Below are positions 51,641-64,000 of a DNA stretch of 64,000 nucleotides, piece after piece. Made by a program: the position numbers and the translations under genes. The stretch covers positions 46,900,501 to 46,964,500 of the forward strand of contig NC_080557.1 of assembly GCF_030253575.1 (NCBI RefSeq), written 5' to 3'. This DNA is from Rhododendron vialii. Taxonomy: Eukaryota > Streptophyta > Magnoliopsida > Ericales > Ericaceae. Under the pieces are notes generated by a model. It had not been told where the DNA came from and searched no databases. It worked only from the letters and a program-made list of their open reading frames with translations. Every line of letters begins with the position of its first letter. Position 1 is the stretch's first letter.

Positions 51641-54600
51641 TCAGTCTCCCCTCGTTGAAGGCTGGACACAAGCACAAAAAGCCGATCGCTTTTTCTTGTT
51701 GATGTTTCTCCCACCACCGTATAAATAGTCGCGTAGCAGAATCCTTCTCTTTGCTTCCGCGATTCTAGCCTTTGCTTTGAGCTCCTTTTCGCTTTCATCA
51801 TCAAGTTTCAGCAAAACAAACTGTATTTTCTGTACTTCCAACTGCAACCGCCCAATTTTCTCAGACACTCTTCGCGCTTGTTCTGAAATCCTCCTCCTCC
51901 TGGCATTTCCACTCTCTTCTGAGTCCATCCCAGGTTTAGCATCAGCAGCAGAAAAGAATCCGTCTTCAACACTCTTCATCAATTTCCCATTAAGATCGAA
52001 AAACTTCATTATGGCCTCCTCAGCTTCTACCAGCTGCTCCTTCAGTGTATCACGATCGACGGTATCCTTACCCTCCTTTCCCTTTTTGCCCTTCTCAGTA
52101 ATCTCCATTTTCCTCTTCAAATCTTGTACTGTGATTTGAAGGTTTGTCAATCTCTGCACATCAGAATTAAGCCTTTCCAACACCTTGGTCTTGTTAATTT
52201 CTCGACGGGGCTGCGAAAACGTCCTTGCAATCTCTAATTTGTCCACACCCAACTCCTTTTCAACCATTATTTCTGAATTGACTTTTTTACCCTTCTCTTG
52301 CTTTCCCTTCCCAACGGTAAGATCAATGCTTCCATCCTCATCAGCAGCATCCCATGACTCGAACCTCTGACTATCAGACCTCTGACTATCAGCATTATCC
52401 CATGACCCAAGCTTCTGACTACCAGCATTGAGCCTCTCTCTCTTGCTTACCCCATAGGATGAACATTCGGATATCTGATCGAGTACAATGTCCTTTGTCA
52501 GAAGTCCATTCTCCGATTCAGAGATCTCATGTGGTCGCTTGACATTTTCTGGGTTTGAGCCACCTTTCAATTTTAACTCTTCAATCTGTCTCATTGCAGC
52601 CTCTAGCTTGGTATTAGCGCTGATGTTTTCCTTTGTCACGAGCTTTTCTATTGCAATCAGTGCTTTCTCAACAACTTTGACCCTTTTTTGCAAACCCAGA
52701 AACTCTGACAATTCATCTGGAATCTTTTGATCTGCACTCAATTGTTCACCGTATTCAACATGATGATGGCTCGCCAATTCAGTATCCTGGAAGAAAGAAG
52801 TTCGAAAAATTACTTGCAGCAGTTAGACCAGAAAATTATCTCGACTACCTTTTTGGCTTACAATGGATGGCTGAAGCCAGAAAGTGAGAAACTAAGCAAT
52901 CACTAGTGTGTAAATGGTTTAGCATACACACGTTTTATGCTCTGGGATTTATCTAGGTACTGGATTAGACTCGAGTAAATCATAAAACTGTTGGCATATT
53001 CCTTGGTCCAAAATGCGCAATCTTTGTACTAGCATGTGCAACTTCACTGATGTTGAACTCTCTAACGAATTATTTTAATTTAAAAGTCAATAGACTAGCT
53101 ATGTCTAAAGGAACTTACATGGAACCAGGCATGTAACTATGCAAGGAATTCATATGCCAAAACTCAAACAACTAGAAAGAGTGCTTGGGATTTTAGGCTC
53201 GATGACATGACCAACCGACCAGTGGTATGGCTCCAAAAGACACTATTTCTCTGGCAACCTGCCGACCAAAATATCAACACAACCTATACAACTAGTCAAC
53301 TACAGCTTTTTGAAGGAGGTTCAAGGTAGAAGATTACAGAAATGCATACTCAGACATACAAATTGGTTGTCAACAAAGAAGTAAAAGACAAAAGACCCAA
53401 TAGTGAGGAAAGATGCCACAAGCAGCAGTTGCCCTTGTAGATTTAATGCGTCAGTTAAATTCAAATATTCATACGAATCAACAGTGTACCTTAACTTTCT
53501 CGTCGTTGGTCTCCTGAAGCTCTCTATGCAAACAGACAAGGTTCTCCAGGGAAGATATGCAATCCTTCAAAGAATTGATGGCAGGGGCATATGCAGCCAA
53601 CTGAGCTTTAAGCACTCCATTTTCACCTTCCAAAGTGCTCTTTCTTTCTTCAAGCAGTTCTATGTGCGCATCTTTGGAAGCAGTTCCATCTTCAAGGCTT
53701 TTGCATGCTTCAGTGAGCTCAACAACCTTTCCTTCTAACACAGCCAGCAAGACAGTGGAGATCTGCACTTCACCAAAACACTTTGTGACCTCATCATGTT
53801 CCATTTTCATATCCTCCACTACTTTTTGCAACTCAGATTTCTCGTTTTCCATGGCAGTAAGCTTGCATTCTGCTTCGAAAAGTTTGACATCCTTTTGACT
53901 CAACAGATTCTTGCCACTTGCAATTTCATCATTCAACTGAGCACTGACAAATCTAACTGTTCTCAACTCATCCTCCGAGTTCTTCAACCGCTCCTTCAGA
54001 TGAAAATTTTCATTTTCCACCTCTACCAATTTTCCTCCTATTGTTCTCAGATTGGCCTCAAGGGCACTATTGACACCATGAAGTTTGTCTAGATCTTCAC
54101 CAACCTCTTTCAGTTCAAGAGATTTCTCATTAATAACATTCTGGAAAATCAAAGAGAGGGTGCTCAGAGACAATATCTCACCAATGATAGAAAAATTTTC
54201 CCCTTCAAGAGTACGATTTTTCCCCTCCAAGTTCGAGAGTTCCTTTGTCAAGGTTCTCTTTTCTTCAAGTGCATTTAAGTTCTCCTTCTGTAAATTCTGG
54301 CAAGCCCCATGCATATCTGAGAACTCCCCATGAAGATTCTCTAGCTCAGTTGTTAGTACTTCCTCTTTTTGGTCCCTCTCCCTCAGTCTTAATCGAAGTT
54401 CTTCATTCATTTCAAGAAGCTTGTTTGCCTCAAACTGCAATGCAGACAACTGTTCATTCTTGATTCCAAGTTCCTTATCAAGCCAGTTTCTTTCCGTTTC
54501 AAGGGTTGTTGCTTCCAATTTTAGATGCCCAAGCACCGTTACAAGAACCGACATCTCAATCGCCAGCTGTTGATTTTCATTCTTTGTATCTTCAAGTTTG

Positions 54601-57600
54601 CTTAGCATGTGGTTCCAATAAGTTTGGTCCTTCCCAATCTTATCTTCACACCCATGATCTAGATGAATGTCGAAAGCTCTCAACAGCTCAAACATCCCAA
54701 TCCTAAATCTACTGGTTTGATCAGACAAGGATTTCACTTCCACCTGTTGCTCAAGATTCTCACGCTCTAATTCAGAGATCAGCTTTTCTGACAATTTGGA
54801 TTCCTCCAGGAGCTTCTGAAACTCAATTGACAGAGACTGGCTCTTTTGTTCCAGATCACGTACGCATCTCTGCAAAATGAAAATCTCAAGCTGGTATTTC
54901 ATGGATTTATCTAGCTCTTCTTCGAAATCTCTCCTCCTGCTGTGACCTTCTTCTTGTAAGAGACATATCTGGTTTGTCATAAAAGCCAACTGTGTCTCAC
55001 TCATTTGGGCAAAACTCAAATTTTCTTGCTTTTCCAAATCCAAGGAAACACGTAGTTCTTCTATTTCACGAAGTTTGGACTCTTTCTCTTCCTCCAGAGC
55101 TGAGTATTTTTCTTCTAATTCTCTATATCTTTTGTCAAGGTCTTCTAATCTTAGCCGAGTCATTTCCACCTGAGAAACTAAGGTAACCTTCTCATGAATA
55201 AGACCAGACTTCTCATTTTCAAGCAACTGGCATGAATCTTCCACGCTTTTTGATCTTATCTTCAACCCTTCAAGTTCATCTTGTGCATCCGAAAGGGAAT
55301 TCCCCAGAAAGGTGTTTTCATCAGAGAGTTTCCCCAAATTCCCAGTTGTCATCTGTAACTGAGTCATTACAGTTGCCTTCTCAGAAACAAGATTAGATTT
55401 TTCTTCCAGAAGAGATTGCAAGGACTCTTCCAGTGCAATTATCTTGCTTTTAGCCATTTCTAACTCAGCACAAGCATCTGAAAGTGACTTCTCCAAAAGG
55501 GCATTTTTCTCAATAAGCTGTTCCATGACTTCCAACTTCTCCAAAAGGGCTACTTTCTCACTTCTTTCTATCTCCCATTTTTCCTTCAGGCTCGCATTCT
55601 CGCCCTGCAGCTCCTTAACTGATGATTCAAAATTCTCTGTGCTGAAGCCTACTGCCTTAACCTGGTCCATCGTAGCCTGGTGATTCCAGTTCAGCTCCTT
55701 CAATTCCTCCTTAAGACAGTAAATCTCTTGTTGAAGAGCATTCCTTTGATCCACCCGGAGCTCAACCTCCTCTTGGAGTTTCCCTTGGGTATCCCTCAAG
55801 CCAAATATCTCATTTTGCATATCTTTTATCGACATTGTTGAAGACAAGTTAATCTCATTGAGGCTCTTGTTCTCCTCCTTAAGCTTCATGGTTTCATCCT
55901 TCAAACTGCAATTATGAGTTTCAGCATCCCTCAAGAGTAGGGCCCCATTCTGGAGCTCGGCAGCCAGAGTCCTCAAGTCTTCCTGAGTTTGACAGTGCAA
56001 ATGCTGTAAAGTTTGGAAAGCAGTTTCAGCCTCCACAAACCGCAATCGCTCTTCTTGCAAGCATGCCCACAATCTTCCTAACTCCTTCTGCTTCTCCATA
56101 AGTTCTTCGCTTTGACCATTCACTTTCACGACCAAAGATTCCAACTCGGAGTGAAGAGACTGATTCGATCTTTCCAACAGAGCACATTGTTCTTCTGCAC
56201 CCTTCAACTTAGCAACCCCACTTTCTATTTCCCCATTAAGCCTTTTTGCCTCCTCTTGAGCGAAAATGATTTTACTCTCTAGACTTGAAATAGTCTCCAA
56301 GCACTTCTGGTACTGAATAGCAGCAGATTCCTTCTCTTCAGTCAACTTCACAAGAGCTTGCTTTATGGTTTCTACTTCCATTTCAGCTTTGTTAGCTCTT
56401 TCACAAAGCCTTTTAGCATCCTCGTCGGCAAGCAGTAACTTGTTCTCCAAACTCGAAATCGTCTCCAAAGATTGTTTTTGTTGGTCAAGGTCTTGCTTTA
56501 GGGCTTGAGCTTCGTTTTCAGCTTTGAGGGCCCTCTCTTTGAGCTCCCCTGCATCTTCTTTGGCATGAGAAAGAATGTTTTCCAGATTGGCAATTCTTTC
56601 TAAACACTGCTGGTACTGAGCGAGGCTAGCTTCTTTTTCAGCTTCTAATTTAGCAAGAGCTTCCTTCAATGTTTGAACTTCACCTTCGGCTATGTTTGCT
56701 CGTTCATTAAGCGCTTTAGAATCCTCATGCGCACGAGATATATTGGACTCTAGCTCAGACAATTTCTCCAAACTCTGTTGGTAATGAGCTAACCCAGCAT
56801 CCTTTTCAGCTTCTAATTTGGCAAGGGTTTCCTTTAATGCTTGAATTTCCTTCTCACATTTCCCCACCGGCACAGACTCAGAAAAGTCTCGATTTTGGGT
56901 CATTGTTTCTTCTGCCTCATGAAAATTGAGTCCTTTTCTCACCCTTCCAGACCCAAATATGTCATTGAACTGTTTCAAACCCTTTCTATTCCGTACTGAA
57001 TCGGATTCATCAGTGAAAGCCCCGTTCTTCTTTAGAGCATGAAAAGGAGATGGAGTCAGTCCTGAAGCATCCTTATGGAGATCATCAGGATCAAAAAATG
57101 CATGCATTGGGGGTGGCATATCAGGCGTACGGGGATCCGTCTCAGAATCATCAAACGGGCCTTGATTTGGAAACACTTCTGCCATAGTCCTGTGGGCCTG
57201 CCGAAGCACCCCAGTTGCATTATCGTATCTTTCAGCCAATGCACGATATGCTCTGTAGAATTCTTCAACCAGTTTCATAAGCTCTGGACGTTTCTTGTAG
57301 TACATCTCCGCCCTCCTTGCAAAGGAATCAGCATCCTCTTCAATAAGTTTGATCATAGCTTTCACTTTGGCATCCATATCTGTACAAACCAAAAATCAAG
57401 AAACTATTTAGAGGGATCACAGCATGGTGAAGGAAAACAATACAAAATGAATGAATTGCAAGATTGCAAAATTGTGAGGCATGACTTGGAAAACATGGAG
57501 ATGGAAAAAAAAAACTCCCACATATCCTAGAAACTACGCAACAGGAAATCTCAATTCCAGTTACTACATTACATGTGGTCTGACAATGTCATCAGTCAGA

Positions 57601-58796
57601 CAAATTGAAGTATCATATCAGTCAACAAAATATTAGCCATAGACAATTCACCAGAACGAACATAGTTTATCACAACTTTTTTTATCCATTTAGATAGCAT
57701 TATTGGTTTAAGTAAGGTTGAACTGAAAACATTTGAAATAAGGTCACATCTGATGGTGCAACCACAGGATCGAAATCCATAATGATGAAGCAACGACAGG
57801 TCACATCTGGATGCCAAGCTAGTAAGTCCCACACTAAGAGGCTGACAAATTTGTAGTACAGGATCAAAATTCAGTGTGACACTTAAAAGATACTATTAAG
57901 GTATCAGCTTTTCCTTATCTAGGGCAAAGGAATTCAAACTTGTACTCAGGCAACCACACAGTGAGACCAAATAATCACCTCCGGTTCAATTAGTTCTTTT
58001 ATAGCACTACACCACTTCCATCCCTGATTATCTTTGGTACATACTAGCCAGCACTGATTTTGATATTACACAAATTACTGCTAGTCTTCCAGATAATAGT
58101 CAATTAAAGTTAAAGCAATTTGGGAATAATCTTGGTTGGATTTACTAGCTGTTCTACAAATAACATCATGTAAGTATGCATCTATAGGCTATAAATCACA
58201 TTTTTAGAAGAAGATCTACAGAAACAATTTTTATACTTCTTGGTACACGTATAAACAACATTTTGCACAGGCGCATCAATTGTATCACATGTTGAGACAA
58301 TGCTTAGAGGTAGAACTAAGCAAATAGGTCACTGAATGAGTGTGCAACGTAAGCCGCTGTCATCATGGTTTAGCTAGATATGACAGATTGCACACAATCA
58401 ATAATCATGTGAGATTCGTGGACAGAAAGAGCAATGTTTAATGTAAGCATCTGCCATCATGATTTAGCTAGATATTCATATAATACATTTGAAATGAACA
58501 TAATCATTTGAGTATAGTGAACAGACACATCATGTGCTATAAGAACCAAAATCCTACGAAAAACAAAAAAAAAGAAGAAGATGAAATTCGCAGCTTGCCA
58601 GATGCCTCCTTTCAAACAACTATAAATCCCACAAAAACCATTTCAACTATGAAATCATCTTTCAATAACCTGAATCTGGACAGAAAGCTATACCTGTAAG
58701 ATTCTCCTGAAGCCATTTCGAATTTTTGGGGCTTATGTGGCTATCCCACCACCAAGAATACATGCGTCTAGATTCCGGATGTTTGAAGGATGCCAT
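51641..58796 (-). CDS. NET1: NETWORKED1 (NET1) actin-binding coiled-coil protein
   Basis: Three coding exons on the minus strand: 58796-58694, 57379-53490, 52786-51641, joined in frame to 1712 residues, the usual length for NET1 proteins. The N-terminus [20 protein letters not shown] ... [20 protein letters not shown] ... [20 protein letters not shown] is the NAB (KIP1-like) actin-binding domain, about residues 10-95. A linker is followed by more than 1200 residues of heptad coiled coil. The C-terminus keeps the conserved NET1 tail ([24 protein letters not shown]). NET1 proteins bind F-actin at the plasma membrane and plasmodesmata. Residues about 193-410 are four diverged repeats of about 56 residues. 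The exon split inside the NAB domain is after residue 34. The start matches the family, so the upstream reading (MGQLLGF...) was not used. Confidence 0.95.
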
Positions 58797-59974
58797 GACT
58801 CCAAACAGATGCTGTAAACCTCGAATACCAACCGCGCGAAAGCTCAATTCACCAATACAGAACCCAAGTAACTGACCCAACTACCACCAGATGTCTAAAA
58901 ATGCTTTGACAACCCAACTGCCAATTACTGAACAGAATCAAGTTTTCAAGCTCCCCTCCTTTTACCTAGTAAAAATATTTAACAAAAATCAGTTCCAGAA
59001 ATCCATAGAGAGACATATAGAGACCATGATAGAAAGAGCATAATTCAGTGTGCAAATTACCTAACAGAAACCAAAACCAAAAGCAGAAATCACGTACTAC
59101 CAAAGAGTTGTTGCCTTCAGTTCACAGATTAGTCAATAAGTTACCTGATCAAGCACACCACAAATCAGTACAAAAGGTTATATATAATCAGAATTTCTTT
59201 TCTTTTTTCCTTTTCTGCCATGTGATCAACCGTTAACCGTTGGACTACATACTGGGTTCAGATGATCAGAATTCACCCAGAATTTCTAGAAATTACAACA
59301 ACAAAAAAAAACAAGATGCTTCATAGGAAATTGAGTATTTTGAACAGCAGAAACGACTTATGTACGATCAAGCAAAAGTGAAACAGTATACTTCATAAGA
59401 TCACAGACCCACAAGAATTATGAAAAAGTAATCAAAACCCAAAAGACAAAAGCCGTGATTAAGTAAATCTAAAGGAGAAGGAACCAAGAAACCGTGCAAA
59501 GTACGCATGTATACATGTATCTACACATATACAGAGATGTACTGATGTACACGCAAATAGAAATACGCCTACCAGAACAAAGTCTGTCTTTCTTTTTCTT
59601 TTCTTTTTTTTGGCACTCACCAGAACAAATCAATACTGGGTATTTGATTTGCAGCTGTAGGAAGCGTCTCCAGCTGCTCTGCCTTTCTTATCACCCCATT
59701 GACGGATCTGACTTCTCTCTCTAAAAAGTCCCTCTTTCTTTCTCTCTCCATATGTAGAATCTTTTTGGGGTTCTATGCTGTGCTGTTCTAGCAAGGTTGG
59801 AGGAGCCTTTGTGGAACTGTCGAATGGGAAAGAAGGGCTAAAGAAACAAGTAGGAGTACAAAATAAGGAAAGAAAACAGGCTTAATTACAGCATATTTCC
59901 TTTCTAATGCCTCTCTCAAAATCTTTTTGCCAATAGTAACTCCAATGAGATTTATGGAATCATTAAATTTCGAA
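58797..59974 (-). other. NET1 5' leader region
   Basis: Probably a 5'-UTR intron and first non-coding exon. On the minus strand a GA-rich leader appears at about 59700-59760, in line with the other genes here. A TATA-like or start site was not fixed. No other gene is seen. Confidence 0.45.
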
Positions 59975-60284
59975 GGAGACTATTCGCAGCCCCGTATTTT
60001 TTTCTTAGCCCGTTAAATTTTTTAATTATACTCGACAGTTAGTTACCGAAATTGAGATACATTTTCAGCATACAATTACCTAAATATAATTAACAGCTAT
60101 TTACCGAAAATGTATGTTCGGCAGTTGTTTACCGAAGGATGAACATATTTTCGACATGTAGTTACCGAAATATAATTTTGTTTTCAACAGCTATTTACCG
60201 AAATGTTATGTATGATTTTCAACAACTATTTACTGAAATGTAGTGGACTAAGGGAGAAAATACGGGACTGCAAATAGTCGCCCC
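59975..60284 (+). mobile_element. TTACCGAAA-bearing foldback element, copy B
   Basis: 310 bp, clearly homologous to copy A (44367-44689) along its whole length. It has the same order of TTACCGAAA words and the phrases ATACTCGACAGTTAGTTACC and ATGTATGTTCGGCAGTTG. Ends: GGAGACTATTCGCAGCCCCG on the left and its inverse near 60257-60284 on the right. AATTTCG occurs just outside both ends, a possible target duplication. It lies just upstream of the NET1 leader. Confidence 0.85.
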
Positions 60285-60812
60285 ATGAATTTCGTAGTTA
60301 ATGTACAATGTGTGTTTTATTTATTTATTTCTGAAAAAGATGAAAAGACAGGTCTGCCCTTGGTTAGAATATCGAAACTGTTGGTAATTCCAGAGGTTGG
60401 ACTGCCCCCCACCAATGTTGGTGGTCAAATTTCTAAGGAACATTATTTTAACAAACAAAATCTCATAATGCTTTTAAAATATGTTTTGAGAGGTGTGACG
60501 ATATGATTAGGACACAAGTTGTTTTTAAGAGTATCTTAAGAAGAAAATATATGATTAATACAGAACTTTCAAGTATTGATTACGAATGTTGCTTTTTTTA
60601 TTCAATAAATTGAAAAAATGCAAGATGGTAGATTTGATTTTCCCCCAGTGGAAGTGATAACGAATTTTTAAACGGAAGTTAGTTTTATTTTCCCATTACA
60701 AGTGAGTCAACTTAATTTCAAATTTTAAAATTAATCCACGCGAAATGGTGTATATGTATATGTATACATACACACACATGCATATATAGAGTCCGGATCT
60801 TATAAGGGATTC

Positions 60813-61133
60813 TGCACGGTCTTACCGTGCGAGACTCCCCTTTCCTAATCGAATTGCGACGATCCGAGCCGCTCAAAGTGATCAAAACGTGATTTTAAGG
60901 GTACCCTTACGAAATCAGAAAAAAAAATGATCGGGAAGAACTTGATCCGAACAGTTTTTTATTGAACGGTTCAGTAAAAAACTGCTCGGATCAAGCCCTT
61001 TCCTATTATTTTTTTTGCTGATTTCTAACGGGGACCCTTAAAATCATATTCTGAAAACATTGAGCGGCTTGGATCGTCGCAATTCGATCAGGAAAGGGGA
61101 GTCCCGTGCGGTAAGGCCGTACACACACACTTA
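60813..61133 (+). mobile_element. Foldback (MITE-like) element
   Basis: TGCACGGTCTTACCGTGCGA and GACTCCCCTTTCCTAATCGA on the left are complementary to ATTCGATCAGGAAAGGGGAG and TCCCGTGCGGTAAGGCCGTA on the right. The pairing continues inward past ATCCGAGCCGCTCAA and CTTGATCCGAACAG to a short loop around 60972. Arms are about 155 bp with scattered mismatches. Confidence 0.85.
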
Positions 61134-61930
61134 AGCTAGGTAAATATGTTAAAAAGAGAAACAATAAATCATCAAGGCAAAAGCCAATCCAAGGCCCTCC
61201 TAAATAACTGCTTAATAAACAAATAAAACAGTTTAGGCCCACCCCAAATAAAATGACAAAAAGTATCATTGAATTTCAGCTACCCTGGTGTAAGACACAA
61301 ACTTGATGCATCATCTTGAGCTGGCCCTGGTCCTATCATCATCCAATAAATGGATCCACAAATTACCAGGTACCCATATTCCAATTCTGCCACGACCATC
61401 TACTCGCTTAGATCTGATCCACCCTCCACTTATACGAATGTGTCTGATGGATTCGACTCAGTGCTGATTTGTTGTGGCTTTTCTTCGTTTATTTGTTTTA
61501 TTTTTGTTTTATTCTGGAATAATTGTTACTGTAGTTGTAATCTTTTTGTTTTAATATAAATGGTATGATCTTTCGCTAAAATTTTTTTTTTGCCACGACC
61601 AAGAAAATTTGATAAAAATATTCTACAAGGGCTCTCTGTCAGGATGATTTTCAAGCTTTTATTTCAAGACTCGATCACTATTTTTGAAAATAGCGTTTTA
61701 GTTTTTTTTAATATTCAGAGACGGAACTAAAATTTTAAGTAACACCTGTCTGTGAGGAAAAAAGAAATACTACAAAAAAGATGAAAAGGGCCCTGCCTAA
61801 AATCCATACTGTCCCACAATCTCTGGAAGGAATTAATACTACCGTTATGTTACCGATTTCCTGTTTTAAGAAATCATTCTAGACTATTGTCAACGTCCAC
61901 ATACGGGTGTTATTTCCAGCGATGCTATCC

Positions 61931-62276
61931 GCAGAGACGATTTGCAGAGAACTACGCATAGAAAAAGGCGTTTGGCTTCATTTCGGGTCCCGAAAAAATC
62001 TAGAAAAATATCCATAAATTTTTAAATATTATTTTTTATGGGGCCCTGTAAAAAAATCAGCTCCAGCGGATATCGATAAGTATTACTTTTGGATTCGTAG
62101 GTGCGACCTACGAATCCAAAAGTAATACTTATCGATATCCGCTGGAGCTGATTTTTTTACAGGGCCCCATAAAAATAATATTCAAAAATTTATGGATATT
62201 TTTCTAGATTTTTTCGGGACCCGAAATGAAGCCAAACGGGTTTTTCTCTGCGTGGTTCTCTGCAAATCGTCTCTGC
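61931..62276 (+). mobile_element. Near-perfect long hairpin element
   Basis: About 172 bp arms, from GCAGAGACGATTTGCAGAG at 61931 to its inverse ending at 62276. They meet at GGATTCGTAGGT-GCG-ACCTACGAATCC (62091-62117) with a 3 bp loop. By eye I count about five mismatches and one single-base indel, with the inner 65 bp identical. No coding frame. Confidence 0.9.
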
Positions 62277-62734
62277 TGTTAGAATTTTTGTATTTTCCAG
62301 TATGTTCCAGGTATTAAATTATGTTAATGATCTCTGTTTTTTTGAACGGCATGTTAATGATCTCTGTATTGACCATCTCGGGTGCTATTAACTCCTTCAG
62401 GTCGGCATACATAGCATTTGTTCCGATTTCAAGTGAGGTTTCCGCTAGTGTACAGCGGATCTCTGACGGTCTTCATAAATTAGTTAAGGTGTGCATAAAC
62501 CGACCCAATGAGAAAAAATGGGTAGGGGAAACCCAGCCTTTAATAACCTTTCCCAAATTAAATCATGGCATTCACTTACGTAATAATCACACCACGTTTG
62601 GTATTCAAAAACGAATGAATACGTGGGCATAGTTGACACGCTGTGCCAGCCTTTGAAAAGTAGACTTGGGAGTTGGGTCGGTTTTGGCGGTGGCTGTGTG
62701 GACCCTAACAAAAATTCTACTACACCACGATTAG

Positions 62735-62967
62735 GGAGTAATTTTCAGTGGCGGGTGGGTATCACGTGGTGTTCATTCGGTACATTTGAACCATCCGATG
62801 CGATTTTGGACTGCTCGGATTTGAAGAGAAAAAAAAAAGAGAGAAAGAGGGGGGATGAGAGGAGAGAAAATATTTCAATCTGAACCGTCCAAAAGTGCAT
62901 CAAACGGCTCTAGAGTGCCGAACGGGCATCACTTGGGATATACCCGCTCAGTACTGAAAAATTTCTC
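62735..62967 (+). mobile_element. Mutator-like MITE with 8-9 bp target duplication
   Basis: The inverted ends GGAGTAATTTTCAGT and (inverse of the right end) GAGAAATTTTTCAGT continue inward past GGGTGGGTATCACGTGG and TTTGGACTGCTCGG. The flanks carry CACGATTAG at 62726-62734 and 62967-62975, a 9 bp duplication that overlaps the right end by one base; it is unambiguous for 8 bp. No transposase. Confidence 0.85.
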
Positions 62968-64000
62968 ACGATTAGGAACCCCCGTGTATCATGACTCAGC
63001 AGCCTTATTCGACTTCACACAATGACCAAAATGCCCATGGGAAAAAAAATTCATACTACGAGCAATTTTCAGAAAGAGTGAGCAATTTTGTCGGGGCTTT
63101 GTTATGGTCTGACAGTTTCTGCTCCATCTATGATTCCAATCTTGTTGCCGGTGAACGGTCCTGATAGATCGATCATCACGTTTTTCTAGGAACTCAGTTG
63201 AAGCATGTGGTTCTTCTGGTTGTCTCATCTATTTCTCAATCTACCAATTCGAATGTATTTCTAATATTCTCATTTTGGATATAGAGTTTGCGAAGAAAAA
63301 TAATTTGAGAAAATGGGTTGGGAAAATGATACGTATGTAGGAGTAGAAAACATTTGTCTGTCCATGTTTTATTAATTTAGGAACAAATAAGACTATATTG
63401 ACAGGGTTTGGTATTATATGCTTTCAATCGTTAGTGTTCTTTTTGGACTCTTTGTATGAAAAAGACCCAATAGGTGAACATGATAAGAAGGTGCATTGAA
63501 TTGTTGGACTGTCTGGTGTAACAATGGCAAACAAATCAATAATAGAGTTTGATTTTTATAGGAAAAGCTGGCTAGCCTATGTGGAGGCTTTTTATTTTTG
63601 GCAAACTATGTGAGGCTTTGTTTGCTAGTTAACCAAATTGCACTGAAATGGTTTTGTCGAGGATAAAGTGATAGAGCAATATGCGCACAACTTCGCAAAC
63701 ACAACTTCGGACACAGTTACATTTGAAACCGTTCAATACACGGAGTTGTATTTTAAGAGGAGAATTATCACTTTACTCTTGTATTTTTAAAAAGTGAAGC
63801 TGATCACACAAGGCGACCCTGTTGTATTCCTTTAGCAAATTTGAAAATTCCAATTAATTTACGAATGGAGTACAAGAGACGCAAATGGCCTCTTCAAAGT
63901 TGACGGGCCAAACTGTTCTTCGCTCAAACTATAGATCGAGGGAGTCAAAGGTGATAGTAATGGCCTTGTGGGTGTGGTTGCGAGAAACATGGAATCACTA

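Larger units (their letters stand above)
60285..64000. other. Gene-free spacer upstream of NET1
   Basis: No coding exon is recognised in 3.7 kb. It contains three foldback elements (60813-61133, 61931-62276, 62735-62967) after copy B. The stretches 61140-61900 and 62980-64000 are AT-rich with no structure I could identify. Confidence 0.55.

Noticed and set aside
51777-57530. Several plus-strand Ser/Phe-rich frames
   Set aside because: They are antisense shadows of the NET1 coiled-coil exons; Glu/Lys-rich coding gives Ser/Phe/Leu-rich antisense.
58797-58880. 28-residue N-terminal extension of NET1
   Set aside because: NET1 proteins start just before the NAB domain, and the extension has no ATG in a conserved context; the ATG at 58796 gives the family N-terminus.

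Overview
The window is nuclear DNA of a flowering plant, probably a woody core eudicot. Every gene is intron-rich with GT-AG junctions, the spacers are AT-rich and full of MITE-like foldbacks, and every recognisable protein belongs to a plant family (LIFEGUARD, NEK, ALP1-like, NETWORKED1, a PP2C-kinase fusion). I joined the exons by hand; in all eight gene models the reading frame closes across every junction. No bacterial, viral or organellar genes were seen. The species cannot be named from the sequence alone.

Layout. (1) 1-17992, plus strand: a 19-exon PP2C/protein-kinase fusion gene (PP2C51-like) whose first exon or exons lie outside the window. One 3.8 kb intron carries a dead RTE-type LINE and another carries a hAT-type MITE. 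(2) 20362-31891, plus strand: three tandem LIFEGUARD/BI-1 family genes with the same four-exon structure. (3) 32950-34942, minus: a two-exon 2-oxoglutarate/Fe(II) oxygenase-like gene. (4) 36806-41883, minus, with 5' leader to about 44.2 kb: a 14-exon NIMA-related kinase (NEK). (5) 44.2-48.6 kb: a divergent spacer rich in foldback elements. (6) 48582-50502, plus: a domesticated Harbinger transposase (ALP1-like). (7) 51641-58796, minus: a NETWORKED1 actin-binding coiled-coil gene, 1712 aa. (8) 60-64 kb: gene-free, with four foldback elements.

From memory, the order PP2C51 - LIFEGUARD - oxygenase - NEK - ALP1 resembles Arabidopsis chromosome 3 around At3g63340 to At3g63270, so this looks like a conserved ancestral block with a local LIFEGUARD triplication. 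The genes do not form one pathway; they share position, not an obvious joint function.

I found no clearly new multi-gene system. The most unusual structures are two loci where a short unit is arrayed in one orientation and then flips (27796-27984 and 47567-47835), a near-perfect hairpin about 346 bp long (61931-62276), and a two-copy element family built around a TTACCGAAA motif (44367-44689 and 59975-60284). Also notable are a kinase half that keeps all the core catalytic motifs, and an ALP1-like protein with a degraded transposase active site.
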